In this document: piece after piece, positions 28,919-38,899 of the stretch
How the letters are laid out: each line of letters opens with the position of its first letter
How positions within the stretch are numbered: position 1 is the stretch's first letter
Assembly (NCBI RefSeq): GCF_002234375.1
Contig: NZ_NMQV01000001.1
Location: 91,411-155,410 of the forward strand
Reading direction: 5' to 3'
From: Pseudomonas fluvialis
GTDB lineage: Bacteria; Pseudomonadota; Gammaproteobacteria; Pseudomonadales; Pseudomonadaceae
DNA: 64,000 bases
The notes under the pieces: generated by a model
What the model was told of the DNA's origin: nothing
The model's database searches: none
Seen by the model: the letters and a program-made list of their open reading frames with translations, nothing else
Position numbers and translations under genes: made by a program

Positions 28919-30655
28919 ATGCGTCGTCTGCTGCCCCTGTTGCTTTTCGTGTTCACCCTGCCCGCCCTGGCCAGCCTGTTCGACAGCCGGCCAGCCAGCA
29001 CCCTCGGCGCGCCGCTCAACAACAGCAGCGACTTCCTGCCGGTGGAGCAGGCCTTCCGCCTCGACCTGGTCGACAGCAGTCCAGGCGTTGTGCGCCTGCG
29101 CTTCACCAACGCCGAAGGCTACTACCTGTACCGCCACCGCCTGAGCTTCACCGCGGAACCGGCCACAGTGGCCCTGCAGGTCGTCGAGCTCCCTCCAGGC
29201 CAGGCCAAACAGGACGAGTTCTTCGGCGATGTCGAGGTTTACTACGGCCTGCTCGACGTGGAACTGCGCCACAACGATCAACAACCCTTTACCCTACGCG
29301 TGGGCTATCAGGGCTGCGCCGACCTCGGCCTGTGCTATCCGCCAGAAACCCGCGAATTACAGATCGGCAGCAGCGGCGCTGCCAGCGCATTGGACTGGCA
29401 CAGTATCGCGCTGTTTTTCCTCGGCGGTCTGGCCCTGACCTTTACCCCTTGCGTACTGCCCATGCTGCCGATCCTCGGCGGCGTGGTCCTGCGTGGCGAG
29501 ATCGGCGGACTGCGCGGCCTGGTGCTGTCCACCGCCTATGTGCTGCCGATGGCTCTGTGCTTTGCCCTGCTGGGCGCCTTGATGGGGCTGTTTGGCGCCG
29601 AACTGAACCTGCAGGCCCGCCTGCAGTCGCCCTGGGTGCTGGTGCCCTTTGCCGCCTTCTTCGGGGTATTCGCCCTGGCCATGTTCGGCCTCTTCGAGCT
29701 GCGCCTGCCGCACTGGCTGAGCGCCCCGCTGGACCGCCTGGCCGGCAACACGCGCGGCGGCTCGGTGGTCGGTGCCGCGCTACTCGGCGTTTGTTCGAGC
29801 CTGCTGGTCAGCCCTTGCGTATCAGCGCCGCTGGCCGGCGCCCTGCTCTACATCAGTGCCAGCGGCGACGCCTTGGGCGGCGGCCTGAAACTGTTCGCCC
29901 TGGGACTGGGCATGGGTGCTCCACTGATCCTCTTCGCCACCGGCGGCGGCGCATTGTTGCCACGCGGCGGGCAGTGGATGCTGACGGTGCGCAACACCTT
30001 TGGCGTACTACTGCTGGCGGTAGCCATCTGGCTGCTCGAACGGGTCCTGCCGGGCGCCCTCAGCCTATTGCTGTGGGGCCTGCTGGCGGCCGGCGTGGCG
30101 CTGTTTCTCGGTGCCCTGGAACTCACCCCGAAAAGCCCGCGACAGAAAATGGCCCAGCTTGTCGGTCTGCTGTTGCTTTGCTACGCGCTGGCCGCCTGGT
30201 TCGGCGCCCTGCAGGGGCACAGTGATCCCTTGCGCCCGCTGGGCAACCTGTCAGCCGACAGTGCGCCAGCCAGCAGCAGCGCAGCACACGACTGGCAAAC
30301 CATCGATACCCCCGAGGCACTGGACAGCGCCCTGGCCGCTGCACGCAGTGCCGGACAGAAAGTCGCGCTGGACTGGTACGCCGATTGGTGCGTGAGCTGC
30401 AAGGTCATCGAACGCGAGGTGTTCAGCCAGGCCGAGGTACAACAGCGCCTGCAGGACTGGCGCCTGCTGCGCTTCGACATCACTGCCAGCAATCCGGCGC
30501 AACGCGCCCTGCTCGACCGCTACCAACTGTTCGGCCCGCCAGCCATCCAGCTGATTGCCGGCAACGGCGAGGAGTGGCAGGACCTGCGTGTGGTCGGCGA
30601 AATCGATGCCGCCGCCTTCAGCCAGCGCCTTGACCAGGCCAACGCCCGTCGCTAA
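28919..30655 (+). CDS. dsbD: Thiol:disulfide interchange protein DsbD
   Basis: 578 residues. A signal peptide (MRRLLPLLLFVFTLPALA) is followed by the periplasmic alpha domain with its cysteine pair C-ADLGL-C. Next is an eight-helix beta domain with the two membrane cysteines (FTPCVLPMLPI and VSPCVSAPLAG). The C-terminal thioredoxin-like gamma domain has C-V-S-C in DWYADWCVSCK. DsbD carries electrons from cytoplasmic thioredoxin to periplasmic DsbC/DsbG and to cytochrome c maturation. All three redox pairs are intact. Position matches PA4845. Confidence 0.95.
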   Translation: MRRLLPLLLFVFTLPALASLFDSRPASTLGAPLNNSSDFLPVEQAFRLDLVDSSPGVVRLRFTNAEGYYLYRHRLSFTAEPATVALQVVELPPGQAKQDEFFGDVEVYYGLLDVELRHNDQQPFTLRVGYQGCADLGLCYPPETRELQIGSSGAASALDWHSIALFFLGGLALTFTPCVLPMLPILGGVVLRGEIGGLRGLVLSTAYVLPMALCFALLGALMGLFGAELNLQARLQSPWVLVPFAAFFGVFALAMFGLFELRLPHWLSAPLDRLAGNTRGGSVVGAALLGVCSSLLVSPCVSAPLAGALLYISASGDALGGGLKLFALGLGMGAPLILFATGGGALLPRGGQWMLTVRNTFGVLLLAVAIWLLERVLPGALSLLLWGLLAAGVALFLGALELTPKSPRQKMAQLVGLLLLCYALAAWFGALQGHSDPLRPLGNLSADSAPASSSAAHDWQTIDTPEALDSALAAARSAGQKVALDWYADWCVSCKVIEREVFSQAEVQQRLQDWRLLRFDITASNPAQRALLDRYQLFGPPAIQLIAGNGEEWQDLRVVGEIDAAAFSQRLDQANARR

Positions 30656-30825
30656 GGATCGCCTGAAGTAGTCCTACATTTCCGACTGACTTCTGAGCAT
30701 CCCTAGGCAGCCACACCTCGAACCCTCCGCGATGAGGCGCATGGCGCAGGCCGTGGCGCCACCCACGGCGTTGGACAGGTACTTCCGGCATCAATCCGCA
30801 CTTGGCAGGCTGGCCGGCCGCAAAG
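30656..30825. other. Gap between dsbD and the TonB receptor promoter
   Basis: 170 bp with no credible gene in either direction and no clear terminator. It marks the left junction of the segment (30656-34345) that I recall as absent between the dsbD and aroQ homologues of P. aeruginosa. No direct repeat or tRNA fragment marking an integration site was seen. Confidence 0.4.
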
Positions 30826-30848
30826 AATATGTTATGGTATAACATATT
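30826..30848. promoter_or_regulatory. Zur-like operator upstream of the TonB-dependent receptor
   Basis: AATATGTTAT and ATAACATATT are perfect 10-bp inverted arms around GGT. The core TGTTAT-n3-ATAACA is that of gamma-proteobacterial zinc-uptake regulator (Zur) boxes. It is in AT-rich sequence 112 bp before the receptor ATG, suitable for repression when zinc is plentiful. Confidence 0.65.
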
Positions 30849-30960
30849 TATCAAAAGCAAATCCTCCAGCCCCTGCCCAAGCGGAGCGCTCGCAAGACAC
30901 TGAAGCGCTGTCAGCCCCCGTAGCCCCCGACATTTAGAAAACGCAACGCTAGGAATACCC

Positions 30961-33012
30961 ATGAAAGCCACCTCGGCCTCCCTCGCCGTTCTCACCGTTC
31001 TGCTTGCCTCCGACCTGCATGCCAATTCATCCGGCAACTCCACCGTTTCCCTTGGTTCGGTCTACGTCACCCCGGATGCCGGCGGTACGCTACGCACAGA
31101 CAGCATCCTGACCTCGGTCGACATCATGGGCAGCGACAAGATCGAAGATAAAACCGTGATGAACAGCTGGGAGCTGGTGGGCCAGATGCCCGGCATCCAA
31201 CTGACCGAAACGCGCATGGGCGCCGAATCCGGCAAGGTGACCTTCCGCGCTTTCAACGGCGAGGGCTACATCAACGGCATCAAGACCCTGATCGACGGCG
31301 TGCCGAGCAACGTCAACAGCGGTAACCAGCGTTTCATCGACATGATCTTCCCGCTGGACATCGACTACATCGAAGTTGTGCGCGGCACCAATGACCCGCG
31401 CTACGGGCTACACAACATCGGCGGCAACATCAACTTTGTTACCCGCCAGGGCGGCAACTACACCGATGGCCGCCTGACTTACGGCAGTTTCAATACACGC
31501 GAATTGCAGTTGGCAGTTGGTCATGAGAAAGGCAACTTCGCGCAGAACTATTTCCTGGCCAAGCAGGACTCCGCTGGCTTTCGCGACCACAGCGACTCCG
31601 ACAAATATTCCCTGGGCGGCAAGTGGTTCGTCAGCGATGACGAACAAACCATGAAGCTCGGTCTGGTTGCCCGCCTCTATCATCATGAGGCAGAGGAGCC
31701 GGGCTTTCTCACCGCGCAGCAGTTGGCCGCCAGCCGCAAGCGGTCGCCAGCGAAGAACGCCAATGACGGTGACGACCGCGACATGAAGCACCTCGGCGTG
31801 CATGCTGACTTCCAGCTCAGCGACGACCTGAGCCTGAGCAACAAGCTGTACTACAACAGCTACGACGATGAGCGCACCGTGACCTTCACCGACTACCCGG
31901 TCGGCAACGCCCCGCGCCAGCGCCGCCAGTGGCAGGAGCGGCAGACCGGCGCGCTGAGCAACCTGACCTGGCGTGCCCACGAGATGCTGACCCTCGATGG
32001 CGGCATCAACTACGAGCAGCAGAACAACGAGTACCGTCGCTACCGCTACAACTTCGGCATCCCCACCGACTTCGACGCGCCGCCGGCCCGTACGCAGAAC
32101 GACGATAGCTACACCCTGTACAACACCGGCGCCTATGCCCAGGCGATCATCCAGCCCATCGAGCAGCTGAAGATCATCCCGGCTTACCGGGTGGACACAT
32201 TCTCCGGCAACACCGAGTTGATGAGCGGTGAGAAGGCCAAACTGCAGGACTATGGCTGGATCGAACAACCCAAACTCAGCGTGGTGTACAGCATCACGCC
32301 GGACATCAACGTCTATGCCAACTGGGGCCGTACCTTCCAGGTCCTCACGGGTTCCACTGCACCCGCCTACATGACTGTCGGCCAGGCCTCGTACAAACCA
32401 TCGATCAACACCGGCAAGGAAGTGGGTGTGAAGTTCAAACCCTTCGCCGGCTCCGAAGCGCGCATCGCCGTGTGGCAACAGGAAGCCACCGACGAAGTGG
32501 CCAACATGCCGAGTACCGGCACCACTGTCGGCCTGGGTGAAACCAAGCGTCGCGGCATCGACATGCAGCTCAGCGCACAGTTGAATGATCAGTGGACCGT
32601 GTGGGGTTCGCACGCCATCCAGGAAGCCAAGGTGGTCAGCGCCTTTACCGCTGGCGGGCAGTCGCTGTCAGGTAAGGAGGTGTTCTCCACGCCGCGCTAC
32701 ATCAGCAATGCCGGCGTCGACTACCAGCTCAACGATACCTGGCGTTTCGGCCTGTCGGCCCGTGCACAGGGCGACTACTACATCGACGAGCTGAACGAGC
32801 AGGGCAAGTACGGCGGCTTCGCAGTGCTCGATGCCAACGTGCGCTATCAGGTATCGACCACCACCAGTCTCGACCTGCAACTGAAGAACCTGACCGACCG
32901 CGAGTATGAGTACGTGTGGTTCGACAACTTCTTCTGGGGCGGTGACGACCAGCCGATGTTCTCCCCTGCTCCGGGCCGCTCGGCCTATCTGTCGGTGAAT
33001 ATGAAGCTGTAG
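30961..33012 (+). CDS. TonB-dependent outer membrane receptor, probably zinc-repressed
   Basis: 683 residues. A signal peptide (MKATSASLAVLTVLLASDLHA) is followed by a plug domain (about 45-165) with the typical IDYIEVVRGTNDPRYG and GGNINFVTR segments. A beta-barrel follows to the C-terminus, closing with the aromatic outer-membrane signature (SAYLSVNMKL). Such receptors import metal chelates or vitamins using TonB. No partner transport or chelator genes lie beside it, and it is flanked by a Zur-like box and a REP pair. A role in zinc or zincophore uptake is inferred from the operator only; the substrate is unknown. Base composition looks less GC-rich than its neighbours, consistent with acquisition. 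Confidence 0.88.
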   Translation: MKATSASLAVLTVLLASDLHANSSGNSTVSLGSVYVTPDAGGTLRTDSILTSVDIMGSDKIEDKTVMNSWELVGQMPGIQLTETRMGAESGKVTFRAFNGEGYINGIKTLIDGVPSNVNSGNQRFIDMIFPLDIDYIEVVRGTNDPRYGLHNIGGNINFVTRQGGNYTDGRLTYGSFNTRELQLAVGHEKGNFAQNYFLAKQDSAGFRDHSDSDKYSLGGKWFVSDDEQTMKLGLVARLYHHEAEEPGFLTAQQLAASRKRSPAKNANDGDDRDMKHLGVHADFQLSDDLSLSNKLYYNSYDDERTVTFTDYPVGNAPRQRRQWQERQTGALSNLTWRAHEMLTLDGGINYEQQNNEYRRYRYNFGIPTDFDAPPARTQNDDSYTLYNTGAYAQAIIQPIEQLKIIPAYRVDTFSGNTELMSGEKAKLQDYGWIEQPKLSVVYSITPDINVYANWGRTFQVLTGSTAPAYMTVGQASYKPSINTGKEVGVKFKPFAGSEARIAVWQQEATDEVANMPSTGTTVGLGETKRRGIDMQLSAQLNDQWTVWGSHAIQEAKVVSAFTAGGQSLSGKEVFSTPRYISNAGVDYQLNDTWRFGLSARAQGDYYIDELNEQGKYGGFAVLDANVRYQVSTTTSLDLQLKNLTDREYEYVWFDNFFWGGDDQPMFSPAPGRSAYLSVNMKL

Positions 33013-33033
33013 ATTCTGGCCCGAAGCCAAATC

Positions 33034-33095
33034 TGTAGGAGCCGGCTTGCCGGCGATCGTGTCAGTCAGCCAGTGCCCACAAGCGGGCTCCTACA
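33034..33095. repeat. REP-type inverted pair (BIME-like)
   Basis: TGTAGGAGCCGGCTTGCCGG (33034-33053, continuing GCGATCG) is the core of a Pseudomonas REP element. An inverted partner, GGCTCCTACA, ends at 33095. The pair lies between the convergent receptor and DUF1624 genes and probably acts as a bidirectional terminator or stabiliser. Confidence 0.7.
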
Positions 33096-33157
33096 CGCAG
33101 AAGAGGGTGCTGCCAGCAAACCCAGGGGGCACCGTGCGCCCCCTGGGTCAGAGGTTC

Positions 33158-34297
33158 TCAGAGGTACTTCAGCCAGCGAATGTCCCGGCGGCGCGCCTTG
33201 AGCCGGGCGAACCATTGCGTGGGCGGGAACAGCAGCACGGCCAGAACCAAGGTCGCTGCCCAAATCCAGCCCATCGAATCGAAGCCGAAGTAACGCCCCT
33301 GGTTCGCGCCCCAGATAGCAAAGGCGGCGACATAGAACAGCTTCAGCAGATACAAGTGCAGCAGGTAGAAGAACATCGGTGCACTGCCGTACACGGCCAG
33401 GGTACGCACCGCACGCCCATCGTTGCGGCGCTCGAAGTAGGCCAGCAACAGCAGGCCGATGCCCAGCGTCAGCGCCAGGAACAGCAGTGACGGCGGATAT
33501 TTGGTGAGATTCAGCACACTCATCAGCGTCTGCAGCCCGGTTTCTCCAACCGCCCACGGCTTTTCGCCGTAACCATTGACAAAGCGCAGCACCACGAACA
33601 GCGCCAGAGCAGCAAAACCGCTACGACGCAGCCATTGCAAACGCTGCTCAGGCACGCTCGCAGCGCGGAACCAGGGGCCGATCACGTAGCCCAGGGCAAT
33701 CACACCGATCCACGGCAACACCGGGTAGGAGGTGCGCAGGCGCAGCGCGTCGGAAAATTCGAGCCATCCACGCTCATGCAGCACCGCCCAGGGGATGTGT
33801 ATGGCCGACTCGACAGGAAAGTGCAGCCCATCGAGCAGGTTGTGCCCGGCCACCAGTACCAGGCCCAGCACTGCCAGCACGGCACGCGGCAGCCACAGCA
33901 GCGCAGAGAGCGCCAGCATGCTCAGGCCGATGGCCCAGATCACCTGCAGGTAGATCACCGTAGGCGGGATCTGGAAGGTCCAGGCGAAGTTGACCAGGGT
34001 GAACTCCAGCAGCACCAGAAACAGCCCGCGCTTGAACAGGAAGGTGCTGGTCGTTGCGCGACTCATCTGCTTCTCGCCGTAGAGAAATGCCGAGAGTCCG
34101 GTAAGCAGGATGAACACCGGCGCGCACAAATGCGCCAGAGCACGACTGAAGAACAGCGCAGGATCAGTAGCAGTCACGTCCATCGGGTCGCCGACCTGCT
34201 GGTGCAGGTAGAAGGTTTCGCGAACATGATCGAGCAACATGAAGAGGATGACCAAACCACGCAGGGCATCGATCGAAAGCAGGCGACTGGAGGGCAT
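33158..34297 (-). CDS. DUF1624 / heparan-alpha-glucosaminide N-acetyltransferase-like membrane protein
   Basis: 379 residues from ATG 34297; the TTG at 34318 is less likely. About 10-12 transmembrane helices. The N-terminal motif RLLSIDALRGLVILFMLLDHVRE, with the DALRG-x-DH pattern, is the hallmark of membrane acyltransferases of the DUF1624/YeiB-like group, which acetylate sugars or lipids using a cytoplasmic acetyl donor. The acceptor is unknown. It converges on the TonB receptor, and a second Zur-like palindrome lies just upstream of its start, so it may belong to the same zinc-responsive island. Confidence 0.78.
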   Translation of the reverse strand: MPSSRLLSIDALRGLVILFMLLDHVRETFYLHQQVGDPMDVTATDPALFFSRALAHLCAPVFILLTGLSAFLYGEKQMSRATTSTFLFKRGLFLVLLEFTLVNFAWTFQIPPTVIYLQVIWAIGLSMLALSALLWLPRAVLAVLGLVLVAGHNLLDGLHFPVESAIHIPWAVLHERGWLEFSDALRLRTSYPVLPWIGVIALGYVIGPWFRAASVPEQRLQWLRRSGFAALALFVVLRFVNGYGEKPWAVGETGLQTLMSVLNLTKYPPSLLFLALTLGIGLLLLAYFERRNDGRAVRTLAVYGSAPMFFYLLHLYLLKLFYVAAFAIWGANQGRYFGFDSMGWIWAATLVLAVLLFPPTQWFARLKARRRDIRWLKYL

Positions 34298-34323
34298 GGA
34301 AGGCTTCGCGTAGCACAAGTAAA

Positions 34324-34346
34324 TTAACGTAATAAAATAACATTAA
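34324..34346. promoter_or_regulatory. Second Zur-like palindrome, upstream of the DUF1624 gene
   Basis: On the minus strand the site begins TTAATGTTAT and ends ATTACGTTAA. The left half (AATGTTAT) matches a Zur half-site; the right half (ATTACGTT) has two mismatches to ATAACATT. Eight of eleven symmetric positions pair. It lies 27 bp upstream of ATG 34297, overlapping the likely promoter. Confidence 0.4.
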
Positions 34347-34545
34347 TCGAAATATCGATGCACACCGCCCCCATTCGACAAGGGACTCTACCTGCAGCAA
34401 CGGAAGAAAAACCTAACCCACCGTCTAGGTTGGATTAACCACTTCGAAGTCATCTAGCACCTGAAGTTGCCCGGCAATACCGGGCTACCTTAGAGCAGTC
34501 CTAAAAGCCATTGGCGGCCATCCCCCTGGAAAGTGCAGAGAACTG

Positions 34546-34574
34546 CTGACAACGGACGCGCCATTGGGCATAGT
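34546..34574 (+). promoter_or_regulatory. Probable sigma-70 promoter of aroQ-accB-accC
   Basis: CTGACA (34546-34551) and CATAGT (34569-34574) are separated by 17 bp, and aroQ starts 52 bp downstream. The hexamers match five and four positions of the consensus. Between 34347 and 34545 no gene or other signal was seen. Confidence 0.5.
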
Positions 34575-34625
34575 CCGTGCACACTTGTGCGCCCAGCGCT
34601 CTCTGCTCCCTGAAAGGACTGCCCC

Positions 34626-35069
34626 ATGGCCACCATCCTGGTACTCCACGGCCCCAACCTCAACCTGCTCGGCACCCGCGAACCGGGCGTCTACGGCGCC
34701 ACCAGCCTGGCGCAGATCAATCAGCAACTGGAGCAGCAGGCCCGCGATGCCGGCCATCACCTGCTGCACCTGCAGAGCAATGCCGAGTACGAACTGATCG
34801 AGCGCATTCATGCCGCGCGCCAGGAAGGCGTCGACTACATCCTCATCAATCCGGCCGCTTTTACGCATACCAGCGTCGCGCTACGTGACGCGTTGCTGGC
34901 GGTGAGCATCCCATTCATCGAAGTGCACCTGTCCAACGTGCACAAACGCGAAGCCTTCCGCCATCACTCCTACTTTTCCGATGTGGCCGTCGGAGTGATC
35001 TGCGGCCTGGGCGCCAGTGGTTACCGCCTGGCCCTGGATGCGGCAATCGAACAACTGGCCGCGCGCTGA
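34626..35069 (+). CDS. aroQ: Type II 3-dehydroquinate dehydratase
   Basis: 147 residues. It dehydrates 3-dehydroquinate to 3-dehydroshikimate in the shikimate pathway as a dodecamer. The N-terminal signature [19 protein letters not shown] carries catalytic R18 and Y23, and the substrate-loop histidines are present in [17 protein letters not shown]. The gene heads the conserved aroQ-accB-accC cluster (52 bp to accB). Confidence 0.96.
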   Translation: MATILVLHGPNLNLLGTREPGVYGATSLAQINQQLEQQARDAGHHLLHLQSNAEYELIERIHAARQEGVDYILINPAAFTHTSVALRDALLAVSIPFIEVHLSNVHKREAFRHHSYFSDVAVGVICGLGASGYRLALDAAIEQLAAR

Positions 35070-35121
35070 AACACTACAGCGCCGCCACTACCGTTAAACC
35101 TGAGCTTGGGAGTCAACCGCC

Positions 35122-35589
35122 ATGGATATTCGTAAAGTCAAGAAACTGATCGAGCTGCTGGAAGAGTCCGGTATCGACGAACTGGAAATCCACGAAGGCG
35201 AAGAATCGGTACGCATCAGCCGTCACAGCAAAGTGCCGGCCCAGCAGGTCTATGCGGCAGCACCGGTTGCCGCGCCTGCTGCACCGGCACCGGCACCGGC
35301 CGCTGCAGGCGCACCCGCTGCAGGCGACAGCGCCCCGGCGGCGCCCAAGCTGAACGGCAGCGTCAGCCGCTCGCCGATGGTCGGCACCTTCTACCGCGCC
35401 GCCTCGCCGACCTCGCCAAACTTCGTGGAGGTCGGCCAGAGCGTGAAGAAGGGCGACGTGCTGTGCATCGTTGAAGCCATGAAGATGATGAACCACATCG
35501 AAGCCGAAGCCAGCGGCGTGATCGAGTCGATCCTCGTGGAAAACGGCCAGCCGGTTGAGTACGACCAGCCCCTGTTCACCATCGTCTGA
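35122..35589 (+). CDS. accB: Biotin carboxyl carrier protein of acetyl-CoA carboxylase
   Basis: 155 residues. An N-terminal helical domain ([17 protein letters not shown]) is followed by an Ala/Pro linker (residues about 48-75) and the C-terminal biotinyl domain. K121 in the EAMKMM motif is the biotinylation site. BCCP carries the carboxyl group from AccC to AccAD in the first step of fatty-acid synthesis. It has a clear GGGAG ribosome-binding site and ends 17 bp before the accC start. Confidence 0.97.
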   Translation: MDIRKVKKLIELLEESGIDELEIHEGEESVRISRHSKVPAQQVYAAAPVAAPAAPAPAPAAAGAPAAGDSAPAAPKLNGSVSRSPMVGTFYRAASPTSPNFVEVGQSVKKGDVLCIVEAMKMMNHIEAEASGVIESILVENGQPVEYDQPLFTIV

Positions 35590-35606
35590 TGCCTGGGGAA
35601 CCTGCA

Positions 35607-36956
35607 ATGCACAAGCTGGAAAAAGTCCTGATCGCCAACCGTGGCGAAATTGCCCTGCGCATCCTGCGTGCCTGCAAGGAAATGGGCATCAAGACGGTGG
35701 CCGTGCACTCCACAGCCGACCGCGATCTGATGCACCTCAGCCTGGCCGATGAGTCGGTGTGCATTGGCCCGGCGGCCGGCGCGCAGTCCTACCTGAACAT
35801 CCCGGCGATCATCAGCGCGGCGGAAGTCACCGGCGCCACGGCGATCCACCCGGGCTACGGCTTCCTCGCCGAGAACGCCGACTTCGCCGAACAGGTGGAG
35901 AACTCCGGCTTTGCCTTCATCGGCCCGAAAGCCGAGACCATCCGCCTGATGGGCGACAAGGTGTCGGCCAAGGACGCCATGATCAAGTCCGGTGTACCGG
36001 TGGTACCGGGCTCCGACGGCCCGCTCCCGGAAGACGAAGGCGAAGCCCTGCGCATTGCCCGCGAAGTGGGCTACCCGGTGATCATCAAGGCCGCCGGCGG
36101 TGGCGGTGGCCGCGGCATGCGCGTGGTGCACAAGGAAGAAGACCTGATCAAGTCGGCCAAGCTGACCCGCACCGAAGCCGGTGCCGCGTTCGGCAACCCG
36201 ATGGTCTACCTGGAGAAGTTCCTCGGCAATCCGCGCCACGTGGAAGTCCAGGTGCTGTCCGACGGCCAGGGCAATGCCATCCACCTGTATGACCGCGACT
36301 GCTCGCTGCAGCGCCGCCACCAGAAGGTCATCGAGGAAGCGCCCGCCCCGCAGATCGACGAAAAGGCCCGCGCCGAAGTGCTCAAGCGCTGCGTGGATGC
36401 CTGCATCGAGATCGGCTACCGCGGCGCCGGCACCTTCGAGTTCCTCTATGAAGACGGCCACTTCTACTTCATCGAGATGAACACCCGCGTACAGGTCGAA
36501 CACCCGGTCACCGAGATGGTCACCGGCATCGACATCGTCAAGGAGATGCTCAGCATCGCCGCTGGCAACAAGCTGTCGATCAAGCAGGAAGACGTGAAGA
36601 TCCTCGGTCACTCGGTCGAGTGCCGGATCAACGCCGAGGACCCGGACAACTTCATGCCCAGCCCTGGCAAGGTCAAGCACTTCCACGCCCCGGGCGGCAA
36701 TGGCGTGCGCGTCGACTCGCACCTGTACAGCGGCTACAGCGTGCCGCCGCACTACGACTCGCTGATCGGCAAGCTGATCACCTTCGGCAAGGACCGCGAC
36801 GAGGCCATGGCGCGCATGCGCAACGCCCTGGACGAAATCATCGTCGACGGCATCAAGACCAACGTGCCACTGCACCGCGACCTGGTACGCGACAAAGGGT
36901 TCTGCAAGGGGGGCGTGAATATTCACTACCTCGAGCACAAACTCGGCAAGAAGTGA
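35607..36956 (+). CDS. accC: Biotin carboxylase subunit of acetyl-CoA carboxylase
   Basis: 449 residues from ATG 35607, the same length as E. coli AccC and preceded by GGGGA; an in-frame ATG at 35589 overlaps the accB stop but has no ribosome-binding site. The ATP-grasp fold is complete: [18 protein letters not shown], the glycine-rich lid [26 protein letters not shown], and the C-terminal domain. It carboxylates biotin on AccB using bicarbonate and ATP. A very stable hairpin follows the stop. Confidence 0.97.
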   Translation: MHKLEKVLIANRGEIALRILRACKEMGIKTVAVHSTADRDLMHLSLADESVCIGPAAGAQSYLNIPAIISAAEVTGATAIHPGYGFLAENADFAEQVENSGFAFIGPKAETIRLMGDKVSAKDAMIKSGVPVVPGSDGPLPEDEGEALRIAREVGYPVIIKAAGGGGGRGMRVVHKEEDLIKSAKLTRTEAGAAFGNPMVYLEKFLGNPRHVEVQVLSDGQGNAIHLYDRDCSLQRRHQKVIEEAPAPQIDEKARAEVLKRCVDACIEIGYRGAGTFEFLYEDGHFYFIEMNTRVQVEHPVTEMVTGIDIVKEMLSIAAGNKLSIKQEDVKILGHSVECRINAEDPDNFMPSPGKVKHFHAPGGNGVRVDSHLYSGYSVPPHYDSLIGKLITFGKDRDEAMARMRNALDEIIVDGIKTNVPLHRDLVRDKGFCKGGVNIHYLEHKLGKK

Positions 36957-36966
36957 CGCCGCACTG

Positions 36967-36999
36967 ACAACAGGGGCCGCATAATGCGGCCCCTGTTGT
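36967..36999 (+). terminator. Terminator after accC
   Basis: A perfect 14-bp stem (36967-36980 with 36986-36999, core GGGGCCGC/GCGGCCCC) has an ATAAT loop, then TTG. It begins 11 bp after the accC stop. An ATG at 36984 lies inside the loop and is not a credible start. Confidence 0.75.
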
Positions 37000-37016
37000 T
37001 TGCACGGATGCCTGTC

Positions 37017-37877
37017 ATGTCACTGTCTTCTCTCGGCCAAGCCTGTACGGATGCCTTCCGTGAGGCCGGCCTGTGCCTGTTGCTGGCCCTGCGCAGCAGC
37101 CTGCACCCCACCCTGCTACTCGGTTCGGCAGGGCTCTGCATACTGCTCAGCAGCCTGTGGCTCTGGCTGTTCTACCACTACTTCGAGCTAATCGCGCAAC
37201 TGGCCGGCGTGGTCGCCACCTTTGTCGTGCTCGGCGCCGGCACCCTGGGACTGCTACCGGGCCTGGCCAGCAGTGGCCCGGCCACCCTTAGCGGCATGGC
37301 GGGTATCGCCCCGGCCATGGCGCTGGCGGCGCTGTATGCCGCAGCCCTGGCGTTGCTCATTCTGATCGCCCTGTATGCCGGCGCGGTGCTGGTCAGCATT
37401 CGCCTGCTGCTACCCTGGCTGCTCCTGCCCAGGGCCCGCCGCCGCGCACTGCGCCACTACCCGCAACTGCACGGACGCCGCAAACAAAGCGGCCACCCGC
37501 TGCGCACCGGGCAATACTACCTGGTGCCCTGGCTGGGTCTGGGCGCCGGCACCCTGCTATGCCTGCTGGTCCCGCTGCTCAACGGCGTGCTATTGCTGAT
37601 CCTGCTCGGTTACCTGAACCTGCGCTTCCTGCTGCCCTACACCCTGCATGACCTAGCCAGCGCCGCCGAACAACTGCAGGTGGCCCGCCTGCAACGCGGG
37701 GCACTGATCGTCTACGGCGTGCTGATGCTCTGCCTGGTTCTGCTGCCGCTGGTCAACCTGTTGCTGCCGGCCCTGTTGGCCAGCGGCACCAGCCATCTGG
37801 CCTATCGCGGCCTGCAACGCCTGGATGCCTCAACTGGCGCCTCGCAGGCCGCTCAAGTAAGCTTGAGCGCCGCTTAA
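37017..37877 (+). CDS. EI24-like integral membrane protein
   Basis: 286 residues from ATG 37017, chosen because the in-frame ATG at 36984 sits in the accC terminator loop; ATG 37008 is also possible. Six to seven hydrophobic helices are visible, with a basic loop ([21 protein letters not shown]) in the middle. Length and layout resemble the EI24/CysZ-like group, but no key motif was recognised, so the function is open. The gene holds the same place as PA4849, between accC and prmA. Confidence 0.7.
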   Translation: MSLSSLGQACTDAFREAGLCLLLALRSSLHPTLLLGSAGLCILLSSLWLWLFYHYFELIAQLAGVVATFVVLGAGTLGLLPGLASSGPATLSGMAGIAPAMALAALYAAALALLILIALYAGAVLVSIRLLLPWLLLPRARRRALRHYPQLHGRRKQSGHPLRTGQYYLVPWLGLGAGTLLCLLVPLLNGVLLLILLGYLNLRFLLPYTLHDLASAAEQLQVARLQRGALIVYGVLMLCLVLLPLVNLLLPALLASGTSHLAYRGLQRLDASTGASQAAQVSLSAA

Positions 37878-37903
37878 CAGGCTGCCGCCTCGAGGTTTTT
37901 GTC

Positions 37904-38782
37904 ATGCCCTGGTTACAAGTTCGTCTCGCCATCACCCCGGAGCAGGCCGCTACTTATGAAGATGCCCTGCTGGATGTGGGGGCGGTATCGGTGACGTTCA
38001 TGGACGCCGAAGACCAACCGATCTTCGAACCAGACCTGGGCACCACGCCGCTGTGGAGCCATACCCATCTGCTGGCACTGTTCGAAGCCGACACCGATCC
38101 GGCGGCGCTGCTGGCCCACCTGGCGCTGCTCACCGGCGGCCCGCTACCGGCTCATCAGGTCGAACAGATTGCCGACCAGGACTGGGAACGCAGCTGGATG
38201 GACAATTTCCAACCGCTGCGCTTCGGCCAGCGTCTGTGGATCGTACCCAGCTGGCACCAGCCCCCCGAGCCGCAGGCGGTCAACCTGCACCTCGACCCTG
38301 GCCTGGCCTTCGGTACCGGCACGCACCCTACCACGGCACTGTGCCTGGAGTGGCTGGACGGCCAGTCTTTGCACGACTGCAACGTGCTGGATTTCGGCTG
38401 TGGCTCGGGCATTCTGGCGATTGCCGCGTTGCTGCTGGGCGCCACGCAGGCCTGCGGCACCGACATCGATCCGCAGGCGCTGGAAGCCTCGCGTGACAAC
38501 GCCACGCGCAACGGCATCGACGCGGCACGCTTCCCGCTCTATCTGCCCAGCGAGATGCCCGCAGACACCTTCGACCTGGTGCTGGCCAACATCCTCGCCG
38601 GCCCGCTGGTGCAGCTGGCACCGATCATCAGCCAGCATGTGCGCCAGGGCGGCCACCTGGTGCTCTCCGGCATTCTTGCCGAGCAGGCCGAGGAGGTACG
38701 TGCCGCCTACCAGGCCGACTTCATCCTCGACCCCACGGCGGAAAAGGATGGCTGGGTGCGCATCAGCGGCGTACGTCGCTGA
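37904..38782 (+). CDS. prmA: Ribosomal protein L11 methyltransferase
   Basis: 292 residues. The N-terminal substrate-binding domain ([24 protein letters not shown]) is linked to a class I SAM methyltransferase domain with GTGTHPTT and [13 protein letters not shown]. The NILAGPL motif is in the catalytic loop. PrmA trimethylates L11 at several amino groups; its loss is usually tolerated. The gene lies 26 bp after the membrane protein gene. Confidence 0.96.
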   Translation: MPWLQVRLAITPEQAATYEDALLDVGAVSVTFMDAEDQPIFEPDLGTTPLWSHTHLLALFEADTDPAALLAHLALLTGGPLPAHQVEQIADQDWERSWMDNFQPLRFGQRLWIVPSWHQPPEPQAVNLHLDPGLAFGTGTHPTTALCLEWLDGQSLHDCNVLDFGCGSGILAIAALLLGATQACGTDIDPQALEASRDNATRNGIDAARFPLYLPSEMPADTFDLVLANILAGPLVQLAPIISQHVRQGGHLVLSGILAEQAEEVRAAYQADFILDPTAEKDGWVRISGVRR

Positions 38783-38899
38783 GCTGTTGTCGCTCGGGGC
38801 GGACAGCCTGCTAGTGAGACAGGGTAGCTTGCAGCTTGCACGCGCTCCTTTCAGACTAGCACTCCCAATCGTATCGCCGCTTTCTGCACGGACTCGCGC

